Assembly: GCA_026389055.1 (NCBI GenBank)
Contig: JAPLIO010000161.1
Coordinates: 1 to 26,733 of the forward strand
DNA from: Candidatus Melainabacteria bacterium
GTDB taxonomy: Bacteria > Cyanobacteriota > Vampirovibrionia > Vampirovibrionales > JAJTHC01
Length of the DNA: 26,733 nt
Reading direction: 5' to 3'
In this document: piece by piece, positions 16,363-25,355 of the stretch
Layout of the letters: each line of letters starts with the position of its first letter
Position numbering within the stretch: position 1 is the first letter of the stretch
The notes under the pieces: model-generated
Databases searched by the model: none
What the model was told of the DNA's origin: nothing
What the model saw: only the letters and a program-made list of their open reading frames with translations
Position numbers and translations under genes: made by a program

Positions 16363-16590
16363 ATGGCAGAGAAGAAAAGCTACTGGACAACTCCACACCC
16401 AGAAGGTTGGGCAGTCAAGGGCGAAGGTAACGAGCGGGCAACATCGGTACACAGCACCCAAGCCGAAGCGTGGGCAGAAACCCAGCAACGGGCACGGCAA
16501 AACGAAAGTGAAGCCTATTTGCAAAACCGTCAGGGTCAAATCCGTGAGCGCAACACCTACGGCCACGATCCTGAAAAAACTAAGGGTTAA
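16363..16590 (+). CDS. DUF2188-type small protein
   Basis: A 75-residue protein resembling the DUF2188 family: TTPHPEGWAVKGEGNERATS, then STQAEAWAETQQRAR, and a C-terminal RERNTYGHDPEKTKG tail. Members are short, often found beside mobile genes and defence loci, and their function is not known to me; the N-terminal half looks like a small beta-rich fold similar to dsRNA- or DNA-binding motifs only in general shape. It is the first gene behind the internal promoter and ends 9 bp before the DUF3644 gene, so the two are probably translated from one message. Confidence 0.75.
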   Translation: MAEKKSYWTTPHPEGWAVKGEGNERATSVHSTQAEAWAETQQRARQNESEAYLQNRQGQIRERNTYGHDPEKTKG

Positions 16591-16599
16591 TCAAAAGAA

Positions 16600-17586
16600 A
16601 TGCGTCAACGTCGGTTGTACTCTCTCAAGAAAGAGCTTCTCTGGAAATCCAGAGAAGCTGCTCTATGTGCGGTTCAGATTTTTAACAATCCACTGATTAA
16701 TTTCAAAACAGAAACATTTATTGTTTTGATGGTTATTTCATGGACGTATCTTCTGCACGCTTATTACAGAGAAAATAAAATTGAATATCGTTACCACAAT
16801 CAGAATGGTAAAAAGAAAAAATTTGATAAAACCAAAAGTGGTGCATTTAAACATTGGGAGCTTGAACGATGCCTCAACGATGACAATTGTCCATTAGATA
16901 ACCCCGTAAAGGTTAATCTAAAGTTCTTAATTGGGCTAAGGCATGAAATAGAACATCAAATGTCTAATTCGATAGATGCTTTTATTAGCTCTAAACTTCA
17001 AGCATGTTGTATAAATTATAACAATGCAATTAAAAAGCTATTTGGTGATGATTACGCTATTGATAAGTATTTATCTTACAGTATTCAATTTGCCACATTA
17101 ACTGATGATCAAATTATTAAAGAAAATAAAGTTCCGCAAAGAATTATAGATTATATCCAAGATTTTGAAGGAAAGCTACCTGTAGAAATCTATCAAAATA
17201 GACAGTATGGTGAAAGAGTAGTTTTTTCAAAAGTTAGCGCCAATCATCCAGGTGGAGCTGATGAAGTTATAACTTTTATACCTGATGGAACACCAGAAGC
17301 TAGAGAAATTGACGAGTCAAAGAAGAAATATACTTTAGTTAAACTGCAAGAACAACCTAAATACAAACCAAAGCAAATTGTAGAACATGTTAATGCTCAA
17401 GGGTTTGCTGATTTTAATATGAATCATCACACAAAATTATGGCAAGAAAAAAATGCAAAAAAAGCTAATCCTTCATACGGTACAACGTTAGGAGATGGAC
17501 AGTGGTATTGGTATAAAAATTGGCTTGATTTAGTTGTAGAACATTGCCAGAAAAACCCTGAAAAGTTTGGAAAGCTTCAACAATGA
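16600..17586 (+). CDS. DUF3644 protein with HEPN-like RHEIEH motif, candidate defence effector
   Basis: A 328-residue protein resembling the DUF3644 family (NFKTETFIVLMVISWTYLLH then AYYRENKIEYRY). It contains RHEIEH at residues 114-119, fitting the R-x4-6-H active-site pattern of HEPN RNases found in many toxins and abortive-infection proteins. The region about 20-160 is helical, as HEPN domains are; the C-terminal third ends in GDGQWYWYKNWLDLVVEHC. The gene is far more AT-rich than hsdS or hsdR, a sign of separate acquisition. The ATG has a weak ribosome site, so a nearby TTG start is possible. It overlaps hsdR by 4 bp. RNase activity is inference. Confidence 0.75.
   Translation: MRQRRLYSLKKELLWKSREAALCAVQIFNNPLINFKTETFIVLMVISWTYLLHAYYRENKIEYRYHNQNGKKKKFDKTKSGAFKHWELERCLNDDNCPLDNPVKVNLKFLIGLRHEIEHQMSNSIDAFISSKLQACCINYNNAIKKLFGDDYAIDKYLSYSIQFATLTDDQIIKENKVPQRIIDYIQDFEGKLPVEIYQNRQYGERVVFSKVSANHPGGADEVITFIPDGTPEAREIDESKKKYTLVKLQEQPKYKPKQIVEHVNAQGFADFNMNHHTKLWQEKNAKKANPSYGTTLGDGQWYWYKNWLDLVVEHCQKNPEKFGKLQQ
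16634..16659. repeat. 12-bp-arm palindrome at the start of the DUF3644 gene
   Basis: AGCTTCTCTGGA and TCCAGAGAAGCT are exact reverse complements with only two bases (AA) between. It lies 34 bp into the DUF3644 coding sequence. On the mRNA it would form a tight hairpin just downstream of the start codon, and on the DNA it is a possible binding site. Confidence 0.75.
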
Positions 17587-20525
17587 CTAATAACTGGGAT
17601 GAGCTGAATCAGGCGGAAGAGCCAGCGGCGGAGTTTCTCCAGTCGCTGGGCTGGCAGTTTGTGCCTGCCGAACGACTGGACAGTGAACGGGCTTCTACAC
17701 GGGATGTCTTGCTGTTGCCTCGGCTGGAAGCCGCCATACGCAGGCTGAACCCGTGGATTAGTGAAGATAATATCAAGCGGGTTGTTCGCATCATCAGCAC
17801 CCCACAAGCCACAAACCTTCTGGAAGCGAACGAACAGCTTTATAACGCCATGACCTATTCCGTTAGCGTCACACAAGATACGGGCGACGGCATGGGCGTT
17901 AAAAGCCGAAGCGTACACTTACTGGCCTTTGATCCTGAACAGACTCACCTGAATGAGTTTGTTTTTACCCGGCAATTAACCGTTCAAAACGTCAAAAACC
18001 AACATATCATTCCTGATATTGTGCTGTTTGTGAATGGTCTACCGCTGGCGATACTAGAATGTAAAAGCCCTAAAATTACCGATCCAGTGGGTGAGGGCAT
18101 TAAACAGCTTGCCCGCTATCAGGAGCTTGAAGATCGATATGTGGATAGAGGTGCGCCGAAACTGTTTGAAACGGTACAGGTGCTGGCCAGCCTGTGCGGT
18201 ATCAAGGCGCATTACGGCACAGTAGGCACGCCAAAGGCTTTCTGGAGCGAGTGGAAATCCCCCTACCCGCTTTCACTGGATGAGTTTGAGAAACGAGGCT
18301 TTAACAGCCATAGCCAGAATGTGCTTTTATACGGGCTGTTTCGCCCAGACAACCTGCTGGATTTAATCCAGAACTTTATTGTGTTTGAAGTCGATGGCGG
18401 GCGTTCGATCAAGAAACTGGCACGCTATCAGCAATTTATCGCCGTCAATGAATCCATTCAGCGCATTACCCATAATGAGGGGCAAGATCGTGGCGGGATT
18501 GTCTGGCATACGCAAGGCTCTGGTAAATCCCTGACGATGGTTTATCTGGCCACGAAACTGCGCCGATTGACTGCTCTGGATAATCCTACGCTGGTTATTG
18601 TTACGGATCGTACCGATCTGGATCGGCAGATTACCAAAACCTTTAATAGCTGCGGCTTCCCTAACCCTGAACAGGCAACCAGAATACAGCATCTGCGGGA
18701 ATTGCTGGTCAACCACACAGGCAAAACCATCCTTACAACCGTGCAAAAGTTTGGCGGTTTCAGCGATGAAATTACAGCGGCGGATAATATCTTTGTGCTG
18801 GTGGATGAGGCGCATCGCACACAATATAAAACACTGGCTGCCCGAATGCGGGCTGCCCTGCCCTATGCCTGCTTTCTGGGCTTTACTGGCACGCCGATTG
18901 ATAAAAATGACCGTAGTACCCATAAAACCTTTGGCTCGTATATCCATACCTATACGATAGAAGAGGCGGTCAAGGATGGTGCTACCGTCCCGATTTTCTA
19001 TGAGGGACGACTGCCGGAATTATTCATTGTCGATGCTTCGATTGATACCATTCTGAAACGGGTATTTGCAGATAATACTGAGGAAGAGCTGGAAGAGATC
19101 AAGCGGCGGTACGCAACCGAAGAGGCGATTGCCGGAAGCCCTGACCGAATCAAGAAAATCTGTCTGGATATTCTGGAGCATTTCGAGAAATACATTCACC
19201 CGAACGGTTACAAGGCGCAAATTGTTGCGGTCAATCGTGAAACCGCCGTCTTGTACAAGAAAACGCTGGATAGCCTGAATGCACCTAAGTCCGCATTGAT
19301 TATGTCGTTTAATCATAACGATCCGGCTGAATATAAAGCCTTGGCCACTAAAAAAGAGGATCACAAAAGCGTCATTGAAGATCAGTTCAAGAAAAAGAAT
19401 GACCCTCTATCGATTCTGATTGTCTGCGATATGTTGCTGACGGGCTTTGACGCACCGATTGAACAAGTTATGTATCTGGATAGTCCACTCAAAGAGCATA
19501 CACTGCTTCAGGCCATTGCCCGTGTAAACCGCAAGGCAGACGATACCAAAACCTACGGGCTGATTGTGGATTACTGGGGTGTTTCAGAAAATCTGCAAGA
19601 TGCCTTGAAGGTGTTTAACCCGCAAGAGATTGAAGGGGCACTTAAACCTAAAAGCGATGAATTGCCACGTCTGGAATCCCGTCATCAGGCCGTCTTGCGG
19701 TTCTTCAAAGGGAAAAAGCGTGATGATATGGAAGGTATCTTGCGGGTAATTGAACCTGAAGATGTCCGGGCGGAGTTTGATCAGGCCTTTAAACGCTTTG
19801 CCAGTAGTCTGGATATGGTCTTACCCGATCCATCCGGTTTGAAGTTTATGCCTGATATGCGTTGGTTATCGGATATAAGGCTGACGGCGCGTAACCGCTT
19901 CCGGGATGACACACTTGATTTGACAGGATGTGCTGAAAAAGTCAAAAAGCTGATTGAAGAATATGTCCGAACCATTGGCATTCAGTCTTTAATGGAACCC
20001 TTGTCGATCTTTTCTCAAGAGTTTGACGAAGCAGTAGAAGCACTGGGATCACCGGAAGCTAAAGCCAGTGAAATGGAACATGCCCTGAAGCATGAAATCA
20101 GTGTGAAGCTGAAAGAAAATCCGGTTATTTTCAAGTCTCTGAAAGAACGACTTGAAGCCATTATTGAAGCCCGAAAACAGGCTACGATTAGCGCGGTGGA
20201 ACAGTTAAAACTGTTTGCTTCTGTCAGGGATGATTTGAGGAATATCCATAAGCAAGCGGCTAACAAAGGAATGAGTGAAGATCAGTATGCTTTTTATAGC
20301 TTGCTGAATGATTCTAGGCTTGGATCGGAACAGGCAGAAGAACTATCAGGGTTAATTCTGGAAAACCTGCAAAAACTGGTCGTGATTGATTGGCAGGACA
20401 AGGAAGATGTCCAGCGGGAAATGCGTCGCCAAATTAAGCGGTATCTGAGAATTGCCAACATAAAAGATAATATTGAAGAGACTACCAGCCGCCTGATTGA
20501 CCTCGCAAGAGCAAGACTAAGCTGA
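17583..20525 (+). CDS. hsdR: Type I restriction enzyme, restriction/translocase subunit
   Basis: A 980-residue R subunit that translocates DNA with ATP and cuts at a distance when the site is unmethylated. The N-terminal nuclease has PDIVLFVNGLPLAILECKSP, giving D145, E159 and K161 of the PD-(D/E)xK site. The superfamily 2 motor shows Walker A TQGSGKS (about 310-316), DEAH (about 408-411) and TGTP (about 435-438), then a second RecA domain with FDAPIEQVMYLDSPLKEHTL and QAIARVNR (motif VI). The C-terminal helical region for HsdM contact is present. Length is normal for the family. It overlaps the DUF3644 gene by 4 bp, so the candidate toxin and the nuclease are coupled in translation. Confidence 0.95.
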   Translation: MTNNWDELNQAEEPAAEFLQSLGWQFVPAERLDSERASTRDVLLLPRLEAAIRRLNPWISEDNIKRVVRIISTPQATNLLEANEQLYNAMTYSVSVTQDTGDGMGVKSRSVHLLAFDPEQTHLNEFVFTRQLTVQNVKNQHIIPDIVLFVNGLPLAILECKSPKITDPVGEGIKQLARYQELEDRYVDRGAPKLFETVQVLASLCGIKAHYGTVGTPKAFWSEWKSPYPLSLDEFEKRGFNSHSQNVLLYGLFRPDNLLDLIQNFIVFEVDGGRSIKKLARYQQFIAVNESIQRITHNEGQDRGGIVWHTQGSGKSLTMVYLATKLRRLTALDNPTLVIVTDRTDLDRQITKTFNSCGFPNPEQATRIQHLRELLVNHTGKTILTTVQKFGGFSDEITAADNIFVLVDEAHRTQYKTLAARMRAALPYACFLGFTGTPIDKNDRSTHKTFGSYIHTYTIEEAVKDGATVPIFYEGRLPELFIVDASIDTILKRVFADNTEEELEEIKRRYATEEAIAGSPDRIKKICLDILEHFEKYIHPNGYKAQIVAVNRETAVLYKKTLDSLNAPKSALIMSFNHNDPAEYKALATKKEDHKSVIEDQFKKKNDPLSILIVCDMLLTGFDAPIEQVMYLDSPLKEHTLLQAIARVNRKADDTKTYGLIVDYWGVSENLQDALKVFNPQEIEGALKPKSDELPRLESRHQAVLRFFKGKKRDDMEGILRVIEPEDVRAEFDQAFKRFASSLDMVLPDPSGLKFMPDMRWLSDIRLTARNRFRDDTLDLTGCAEKVKKLIEEYVRTIGIQSLMEPLSIFSQEFDEAVEALGSPEAKASEMEHALKHEISVKLKENPVIFKSLKERLEAIIEARKQATISAVEQLKLFASVRDDLRNIHKQAANKGMSEDQYAFYSLLNDSRLGSEQAEELSGLILENLQKLVVIDWQDKEDVQREMRRQIKRYLRIANIKDNIEETTSRLIDLARARLS

Positions 20526-20535
20526 GGTTTGAAAG

Positions 20536-21288
20536 ATGAAACTTCAGGATTCAAACGGGATTTTGTCTATTGCTGGGCTTTCTTTGCCTTATGCGATTGT
20601 GCGAAGCGCACGGCGCAAACGAACAATTGGGATAACACTGGAGGCAACGGTTGGCTTAACCATCCTTGCACCGGAAAACACAGAGAATGTAACGATTGAA
20701 CGGATGCTATCACAACGATCCGGCTGGATTGCTCAACGATTTTCCGAGATTCAGGAAGCGGAACAGCAGCATCATCGCCGTGAATATGTAAACGGTGAAA
20801 GTATTTATTATCTGGGGCGGCAATATCGCTTACGTCTTGAAAACACTGAGGGTCTGCACCCTGTTTGCAAGATGAAAGGCCGCTGGATAACCGTGTATCT
20901 GCCGACAAAAGGCAGTAATAGCAGTAAGCCCCTGATCGCTTCAACGCTAAGGCAATGGTATTGTGTCAATGCAGAAAAACACCTCCCGAAAAGAGGGGTA
21001 TTCTGGGCAAATAAAATAGGAGCAACTTTCAATCAAATACGGATTAGCGATCAACAAAAACGCTGGGGAAGCTGTGATATTCAAAAAAATATCCGTATTA
21101 ACTGGCGGGTTATGATGGCTCCCATGTCATTGGTCGATTATGTGATTGCCCACGAAGTTTGCCACTTAATTCACGCTGATCATTCGGAACATTTTTGGCG
21201 ATTATTGGCAAGCATCATGCCAGATTATGAGAAACGAAAAGCGGCTTTAAAAAACCTGGGGCGTTCACTGGATTTGGAAGAGGGATAA
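20536..21288 (+). CDS. YgjP-like (DUF45) zinc metallopeptidase-type protein
   Basis: A 250-residue protein of the YgjP/M48-like group. The zinc motif HEVCH is at residues 206-210 with a further histidine in HADHSEHFW (about 213-221), and QKRWGSC (about 174-180) is the conserved strand before it. The N-terminal part (SARRKRTIGITLEATVGLTI) is the usual beta-sheet lead. Genes of this family often follow hsdR in type I restriction operons, yet their role there is unclear; they may process a partner protein. GAGG lies upstream of the ATG, 10 bp after hsdR. It is the last gene of the plus-strand operon. Confidence 0.88.
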   Translation: MKLQDSNGILSIAGLSLPYAIVRSARRKRTIGITLEATVGLTILAPENTENVTIERMLSQRSGWIAQRFSEIQEAEQQHHRREYVNGESIYYLGRQYRLRLENTEGLHPVCKMKGRWITVYLPTKGSNSSKPLIASTLRQWYCVNAEKHLPKRGVFWANKIGATFNQIRISDQQKRWGSCDIQKNIRINWRVMMAPMSLVDYVIAHEVCHLIHADHSEHFWRLLASIMPDYEKRKAALKNLGRSLDLEEG

Positions 21289-21433
21289 AAAGCATGGCAA
21301 ACCACAAAAAAATGGCCGCTTGAGACTTGGCACAAGGCCGATAATACCTTATGATTGTAGGCAATAGAACCCTCCAAGGCTATGGCTTTTGCTATCCTCA
21401 AATCGGGGGGTCGCTTTTTTATGTACCTAAACT
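21289..21433. other. Gap between convergent metallopeptidase and integrase genes
   Basis: A 145-bp gap. A G-run followed shortly by TCGC and six T (about 21,404-21,420) suggests an end-of-transcript region for the plus-strand operon, but I cannot draw a convincing stem. Confidence 0.3.
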
Positions 21434-22594
21434 TTACCCCCATTCCTGCATGGCTTTGATCATTTCCTGTTCGGAGGTACGGCAATAGTCGCGGGTTGTT
21501 TTAATGTCGGCGTGTCCGCAGGCCATTTGGAGCATGACGAGGGATCGTCCTTTGTTGGCGTTGATGGTGACGAAGGCTCGGCGCATGGCGTGGGTGGTGA
21601 CGGTGACTCCGGCAAGCCTGCCGATGCGTTTGATCCGCTGGTTCAATCCGTCTTTGTCCATCTGCTTGCCGAGGTCATTCAAAAACAGCCAATATGAGGC
21701 CGCCAGAGGCCTTGTTCTGTTTTTTCCTTGCTGACCTACCAGAAACCCTTTCAAGGCATCTGTGAGCGTTTCTGTGAGGCCGACGACCCTACTCTTGCCG
21801 CCTTTGCCGCAAGTCACAGTCAGAACGCGGTTCTTGAGATCGAGATCGCCGATTTTGAGATTGCAGAACTCCCCTGCCCGCAAGCCTGTCTGGGCGAGTA
21901 ACATCACGATGAGATGGTCTTCCTGATCGGCCTTGGCGGCTTCCAGCATGGCGATTAGCCCGTCATCATCGACGCTGATCCGCTTGGGCGGCAAGTGCCG
22001 TTTCGGCTTCAGGGGCTTCAGCTCGTCAATCAAAGCCTCTTCGGCCTGCTTTTCCTGAATCAGGAACTTGGCAAAACAGATCGCCGCCTTGAACAGCTTG
22101 TCGCGGGTGGCAAAGCGTTCGGCGGGAATATCGAGCAGGCGGTCTTTGAGGCTGACATAGGACAGGCGGCTGAACTGGTCAAAAAACTTCCGCATGTGGT
22201 CATGGTAATAGGTGGCGGTGTAAACAGAAAACGGGCGGCCTGTGATTACCCCTTGCAGGCAGGATTTGCGGAACTTTTCCAGAAGGTCGCCGTGACGGAT
22301 CGCCGAACGCTGTTGCTGGCGTACCAGCTTGAGCTGTTCGCCAAGGGCATCCTCTTGCGCCCGCTCCTGAAAATAGACCCGCATCGAGGCTTGCGGAATG
22401 CGGAAGCTCTGACGGCTCCCGAAACTCTCTGGAATGGCGGGTAGCTTCCCGGATTTGCACCAACGGGTGAGGGTGTCTTCTGATTTGCCGATCAGGAGGG
22501 CGGCCTCGGCAATGCTGTAGTTGGGCTTGAATAACTCCGGCGATGGTGCGGAACTGGATGCGGAAGTTTTGCGGAAGTTTGACCTGCTAACCAT
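21434..22594 (-). CDS. int: Tyrosine recombinase (integrase) with N-terminal helix-turn-helix
   Basis: A 386-residue phage-type integrase. The catalytic set is complete: R239 (TGLRAGE), K264/K267 (CGKGGKSR), H335 and R338 (THAMRR), H361 (CGHADI) and the nucleophile Y370 (TRDYCRT). Residues about 26-75 (YSIAEAALLIGKSEDTLTRW then CKSGKLPAIP) form a MerR/excisionase-like helix-turn-helix ahead of the core-binding region (about 100-195). Such a domain is usually a separate excisionase protein. The gene is next to the 3' end of a tRNA-Ile gene and on the same strand, the expected place for the enzyme that integrated the element. AGAGG precedes the ATG. Confidence 0.93.
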   Translation of the reverse strand: MVSRSNFRKTSASSSAPSPELFKPNYSIAEAALLIGKSEDTLTRWCKSGKLPAIPESFGSRQSFRIPQASMRVYFQERAQEDALGEQLKLVRQQQRSAIRHGDLLEKFRKSCLQGVITGRPFSVYTATYYHDHMRKFFDQFSRLSYVSLKDRLLDIPAERFATRDKLFKAAICFAKFLIQEKQAEEALIDELKPLKPKRHLPPKRISVDDDGLIAMLEAAKADQEDHLIVMLLAQTGLRAGEFCNLKIGDLDLKNRVLTVTCGKGGKSRVVGLTETLTDALKGFLVGQQGKNRTRPLAASYWLFLNDLGKQMDKDGLNQRIKRIGRLAGVTVTTHAMRRAFVTINANKGRSLVMLQMACGHADIKTTRDYCRTSEQEMIKAMQEWG

Positions 22595-22689
22595 GTCGTA
22601 AAAACCTCTATTGGATCAGGGTAATTTGCTGAATCCATATAAAGGTTCGGTCAATCCGATATATTCTTGAGATAAATCGGGGTGAAAAA

Positions 22690-22766
<77 letters not shown>

Positions 22767-22872
22767 ACAACTTATTTTAAGAGAGAGTGGCTCTCTGTGT
22801 TATTTATTTGTCTTTGATTATTTTGTTTCAAACAAAGCCCCCTGTCAACACCCGTAACAAACCTAACACAAA

Positions 22873-22910
22873 CTCAAACAGGTTGTTTGCTAGGGCAAAC
22901 AACCTGTTTG
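22873..22910 (-). terminator. 17-bp-arm hairpin downstream of the first WavE-like gene
   Basis: TCAAACAGGTTGTTTGC and its exact reverse complement flank a 4-base loop, 16 bp beyond the stop of the minus-strand WavE-like gene. There is no T run directly after it on the minus strand; a T run comes before the stem instead. It is probably a terminator or 3' stabiliser. Confidence 0.6.
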
Positions 22911-22926
22911 AAGCGTTAAAAAAGTT

Positions 22927-23994
22927 CTATACCCTTGCCGATACCTTCGCTTTGGGTGCCACAAACCCTTCAATCGCGAAGCCTTCAGGTGCTGCGGCTT
23001 GATTCTGCTTGGCTTGTTCCCATTGTTGTTGGGGTAAGGAACGTTGAATGAGCGTTTTAACTTCATTGCTCAATTGCTTATCTTCAGGTACGCATAGCTC
23101 TAAATACGCATCCAACCAATCTTGATAACACATCATGCTAGCCAATCCTAATTCATTGGCTTCAATAACAGGAAATAGGTATTTACTGTTGACAAACCCT
23201 ATTTGATCGGCATCTAACAGAATAAAATTGTTCACTAAGCTTTGAATGCTAGGTAAATCATTCTCAACTCGGTTATCAAAAGAATGAGCCATTGTAACGG
23301 GAATACCTTTTTTCTTGAGGTAGGAAACCCACAAATAAATTTCAGGGTACCACTGGTGCGTTACCCACCATTGGGTGGAAGAAGGCAGAATTTTATTATC
23401 TAACAAATAGTTGACGCACGATTCTGGACAGAGCGGAATATCAAATAAATCCACCATATCTTCTTTTAGCCCTAGGTAGAACCAATCCCCTGGGTGATAT
23501 TGCAAATTCAGCACGCCCGATGGGTTTCTGGCTTTGCGGGTGCCGAAGGCGTAGCCTAGCATCCGTTCTTTAAAAGCACTATGGGCGGGGTTTCTATGCG
23601 TGGCACGGTTCCACCAATCAAGGCATTTATTGCTATAAAATACCATATCGGTTCTGGCTTTTAGCACATAGGGGCGGCTAGCTACTTGAATGCCTCCTAG
23701 GCTTGAAACAATTTGCCTATTCACGTTATTACCAAAAGGCTTGCCTGTTTTTTGCTGAACGGCTAATGAAAGCGGTTGTCCCCCAGGGTCGTTATTGAAT
23801 ACAACAACATCCACATCTAATCCTTTGGGAATTTCGGCGTTCTTCCAAGTGGAAAAAATGAGTTCGGCGTTGGGGAAATGTTGCCGAATACTGGCTACAG
23901 CATGATGACTAACTTGGGCATCTTTCTTGCCAAAATGGCAAGGCCCTTGCAGTACAACGGAAAGTTGTGTATCTTCTAGTGGCATCATCATCAT
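22927..23994 (-). CDS. WavE-like polysaccharide/LPS synthesis protein
   Basis: A 355-residue protein resembling the WavE lipopolysaccharide-synthesis family. Shared landmarks are the N-terminal LSVVLQGP, AELIFSTWKN, the block NRQIVSSLGGIQVASRPYVL then KARTDMVF (acidic residue where nucleotide-sugar enzymes often bind metal), and YHPGDWFYLG. The family is thought to act in surface polysaccharide assembly, probably as glycosyltransferases; the acceptor is unknown. The start has four ATG codons in a row, so the exact first residue is uncertain; GAGAGGG is upstream. It is divergent from a second family member. It lies outside the mobile element. Confidence 0.8.
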   Translation of the reverse strand: MMMMPLEDTQLSVVLQGPCHFGKKDAQVSHHAVASIRQHFPNAELIFSTWKNAEIPKGLDVDVVVFNNDPGGQPLSLAVQQKTGKPFGNNVNRQIVSSLGGIQVASRPYVLKARTDMVFYSNKCLDWWNRATHRNPAHSAFKERMLGYAFGTRKARNPSGVLNLQYHPGDWFYLGLKEDMVDLFDIPLCPESCVNYLLDNKILPSSTQWWVTHQWYPEIYLWVSYLKKKGIPVTMAHSFDNRVENDLPSIQSLVNNFILLDADQIGFVNSKYLFPVIEANELGLASMMCYQDWLDAYLELCVPEDKQLSNEVKTLIQRSLPQQQWEQAKQNQAAAPEGFAIEGFVAPKAKVSARV

Positions 23995-24185
23995 GGTAGT
24001 AGAATCCCTCTCAATAGTTTTTTATGGCTTATCTTTATCATTCTGAAAGAACTTTGAACGAATCAGTGGTTTTGTGAAAGGAAGCTCCTATTGATGGAGG
24101 AAGCCCCTTCAGTTTTTTGATTTTCCTGTTAAAGCTCTTGTAAACTGATAAAAATAGAGTCCCTTAACTATACTGGAGTTTTTTA
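23995..24185. promoter_or_regulatory. Divergent promoter region between the two WavE-like genes
   Basis: A 191-bp AT-rich gap between start codons on opposite strands must hold promoters for both genes. TATACT at about 24,170 would be a -10 box very close to the plus-strand ATG, but no well-spaced -35 box is visible. Confidence 0.4.
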
Positions 24186-25307
24186 ATGATGACTAACCGC
24201 CCTTATATTACTGATGCTGATATTTCTATTGTGGTGCAAGGGCCTGTTTCAAAAACCCCTGTTCCTCGTAAAATTGGCGGGCAAAGCCATCAGCTAAAAG
24301 GGGGTGTTACCCATAATGTGTTGGAAGCGTTGCGAGATTTATTCCCTCGGGCGGAACTCATTTTATCCACTTGGGAAGGTACTGATACCACAGGGCTAAT
24401 CGCCGATAAAATTTGTCTTTCTCCAGACCCTGGTTTTGCCATGGTGAACCCTATTTCAAAAAAACTGAAGTTTAATTTAAACCGTTATGTAGTTTCTTCC
24501 CAGCGGGGTATTCAAGCTGCTACCCGCCCGTATACATTGAAGTTGCGGTCTGATATGTTGTTTGTTAATGATGATTTTCTAGCGTTTTGGAATGAACAGA
24601 AACCCGTGAAACGCAACCCTGAATTTTCTGTTTTTAAGGATTTTATTTTAAACCCTGCCATTTATGCCAGAAAATCAGTAACGCCCAGTAAAAAAACGTT
24701 TCCGCTTTATTTTTATCCTAGCGATTGGGCTCATTTTGGCAGAACAGAAGACCTAAATACGTTGTTTGATATCCCGTTATTTCCTGAAGCAGAGCTGGTC
24801 TCCTACTTCTTAGAAAATTCAGCACTTCGTACCCAGTTTGAAGACCCGTTTCCTGAATATCACTTTCAGTTTCATCCTGAACAATTGGTATTACTGGCTT
24901 GCCTCAAGAAACAGGGCTGGCAGATTCCTTATGAACATCGTTTGGAATATAGGCCTGAATTGCAGGCACTTTCAGACCAATTGATGGTGAATAACTTTAT
25001 CTTTTTGAATCAATCTCAATGGCTCTATTTTAGTTTGAAGCATTTGTTTATGCAGCATCAGCTTACCAGTTCGCAGTACCATGGTTTGTATGATTTTGCT
25101 ACTTGGCAGGCGGATTATACCCGCTTGGTAGATAGTACTTATCGCCCGTTTGAAACAGCAGAACCCAACTTGCGTCAAGATTATTTTGATGCTTATTTTG
25201 GCGTGCCTTTAACTTACAGCTATCCCTTGGCACACCAGCTCCATCCTAAAAACCCGACAATAGAAGGGGTTCAAATTAGCAATCAAGCCCAAGCCTCTAT
25301 GGTATAA
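24186..25307 (+). CDS. WavE-like polysaccharide/LPS synthesis protein (second copy)
   Basis: A 373-residue paralogue of the divergent neighbour with the same landmarks: ISIVVQGPVS, AELILSTWEG, NRYVVSSQRGIQAATRPYTL then KLRSDMLFVND, and YPSDWAHFGR. The two are clearly related but diverged, so the duplication is not recent. They may act on different sugars or steps of a surface polysaccharide. GGAG lies 7 bp upstream of the first of two adjacent ATG codons (24,186 and 24,189). TATAAT overlaps its end and may be a promoter for the next gene. Confidence 0.8.
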   Translation: MMTNRPYITDADISIVVQGPVSKTPVPRKIGGQSHQLKGGVTHNVLEALRDLFPRAELILSTWEGTDTTGLIADKICLSPDPGFAMVNPISKKLKFNLNRYVVSSQRGIQAATRPYTLKLRSDMLFVNDDFLAFWNEQKPVKRNPEFSVFKDFILNPAIYARKSVTPSKKTFPLYFYPSDWAHFGRTEDLNTLFDIPLFPEAELVSYFLENSALRTQFEDPFPEYHFQFHPEQLVLLACLKKQGWQIPYEHRLEYRPELQALSDQLMVNNFIFLNQSQWLYFSLKHLFMQHQLTSSQYHGLYDFATWQADYTRLVDSTYRPFETAEPNLRQDYFDAYFGVPLTYSYPLAHQLHPKNPTIEGVQISNQAQASMV

Positions 25308-25355
25308 TGCCATTATAAACGGATTAACCCAATCAACAGAATACTTATATTATTT

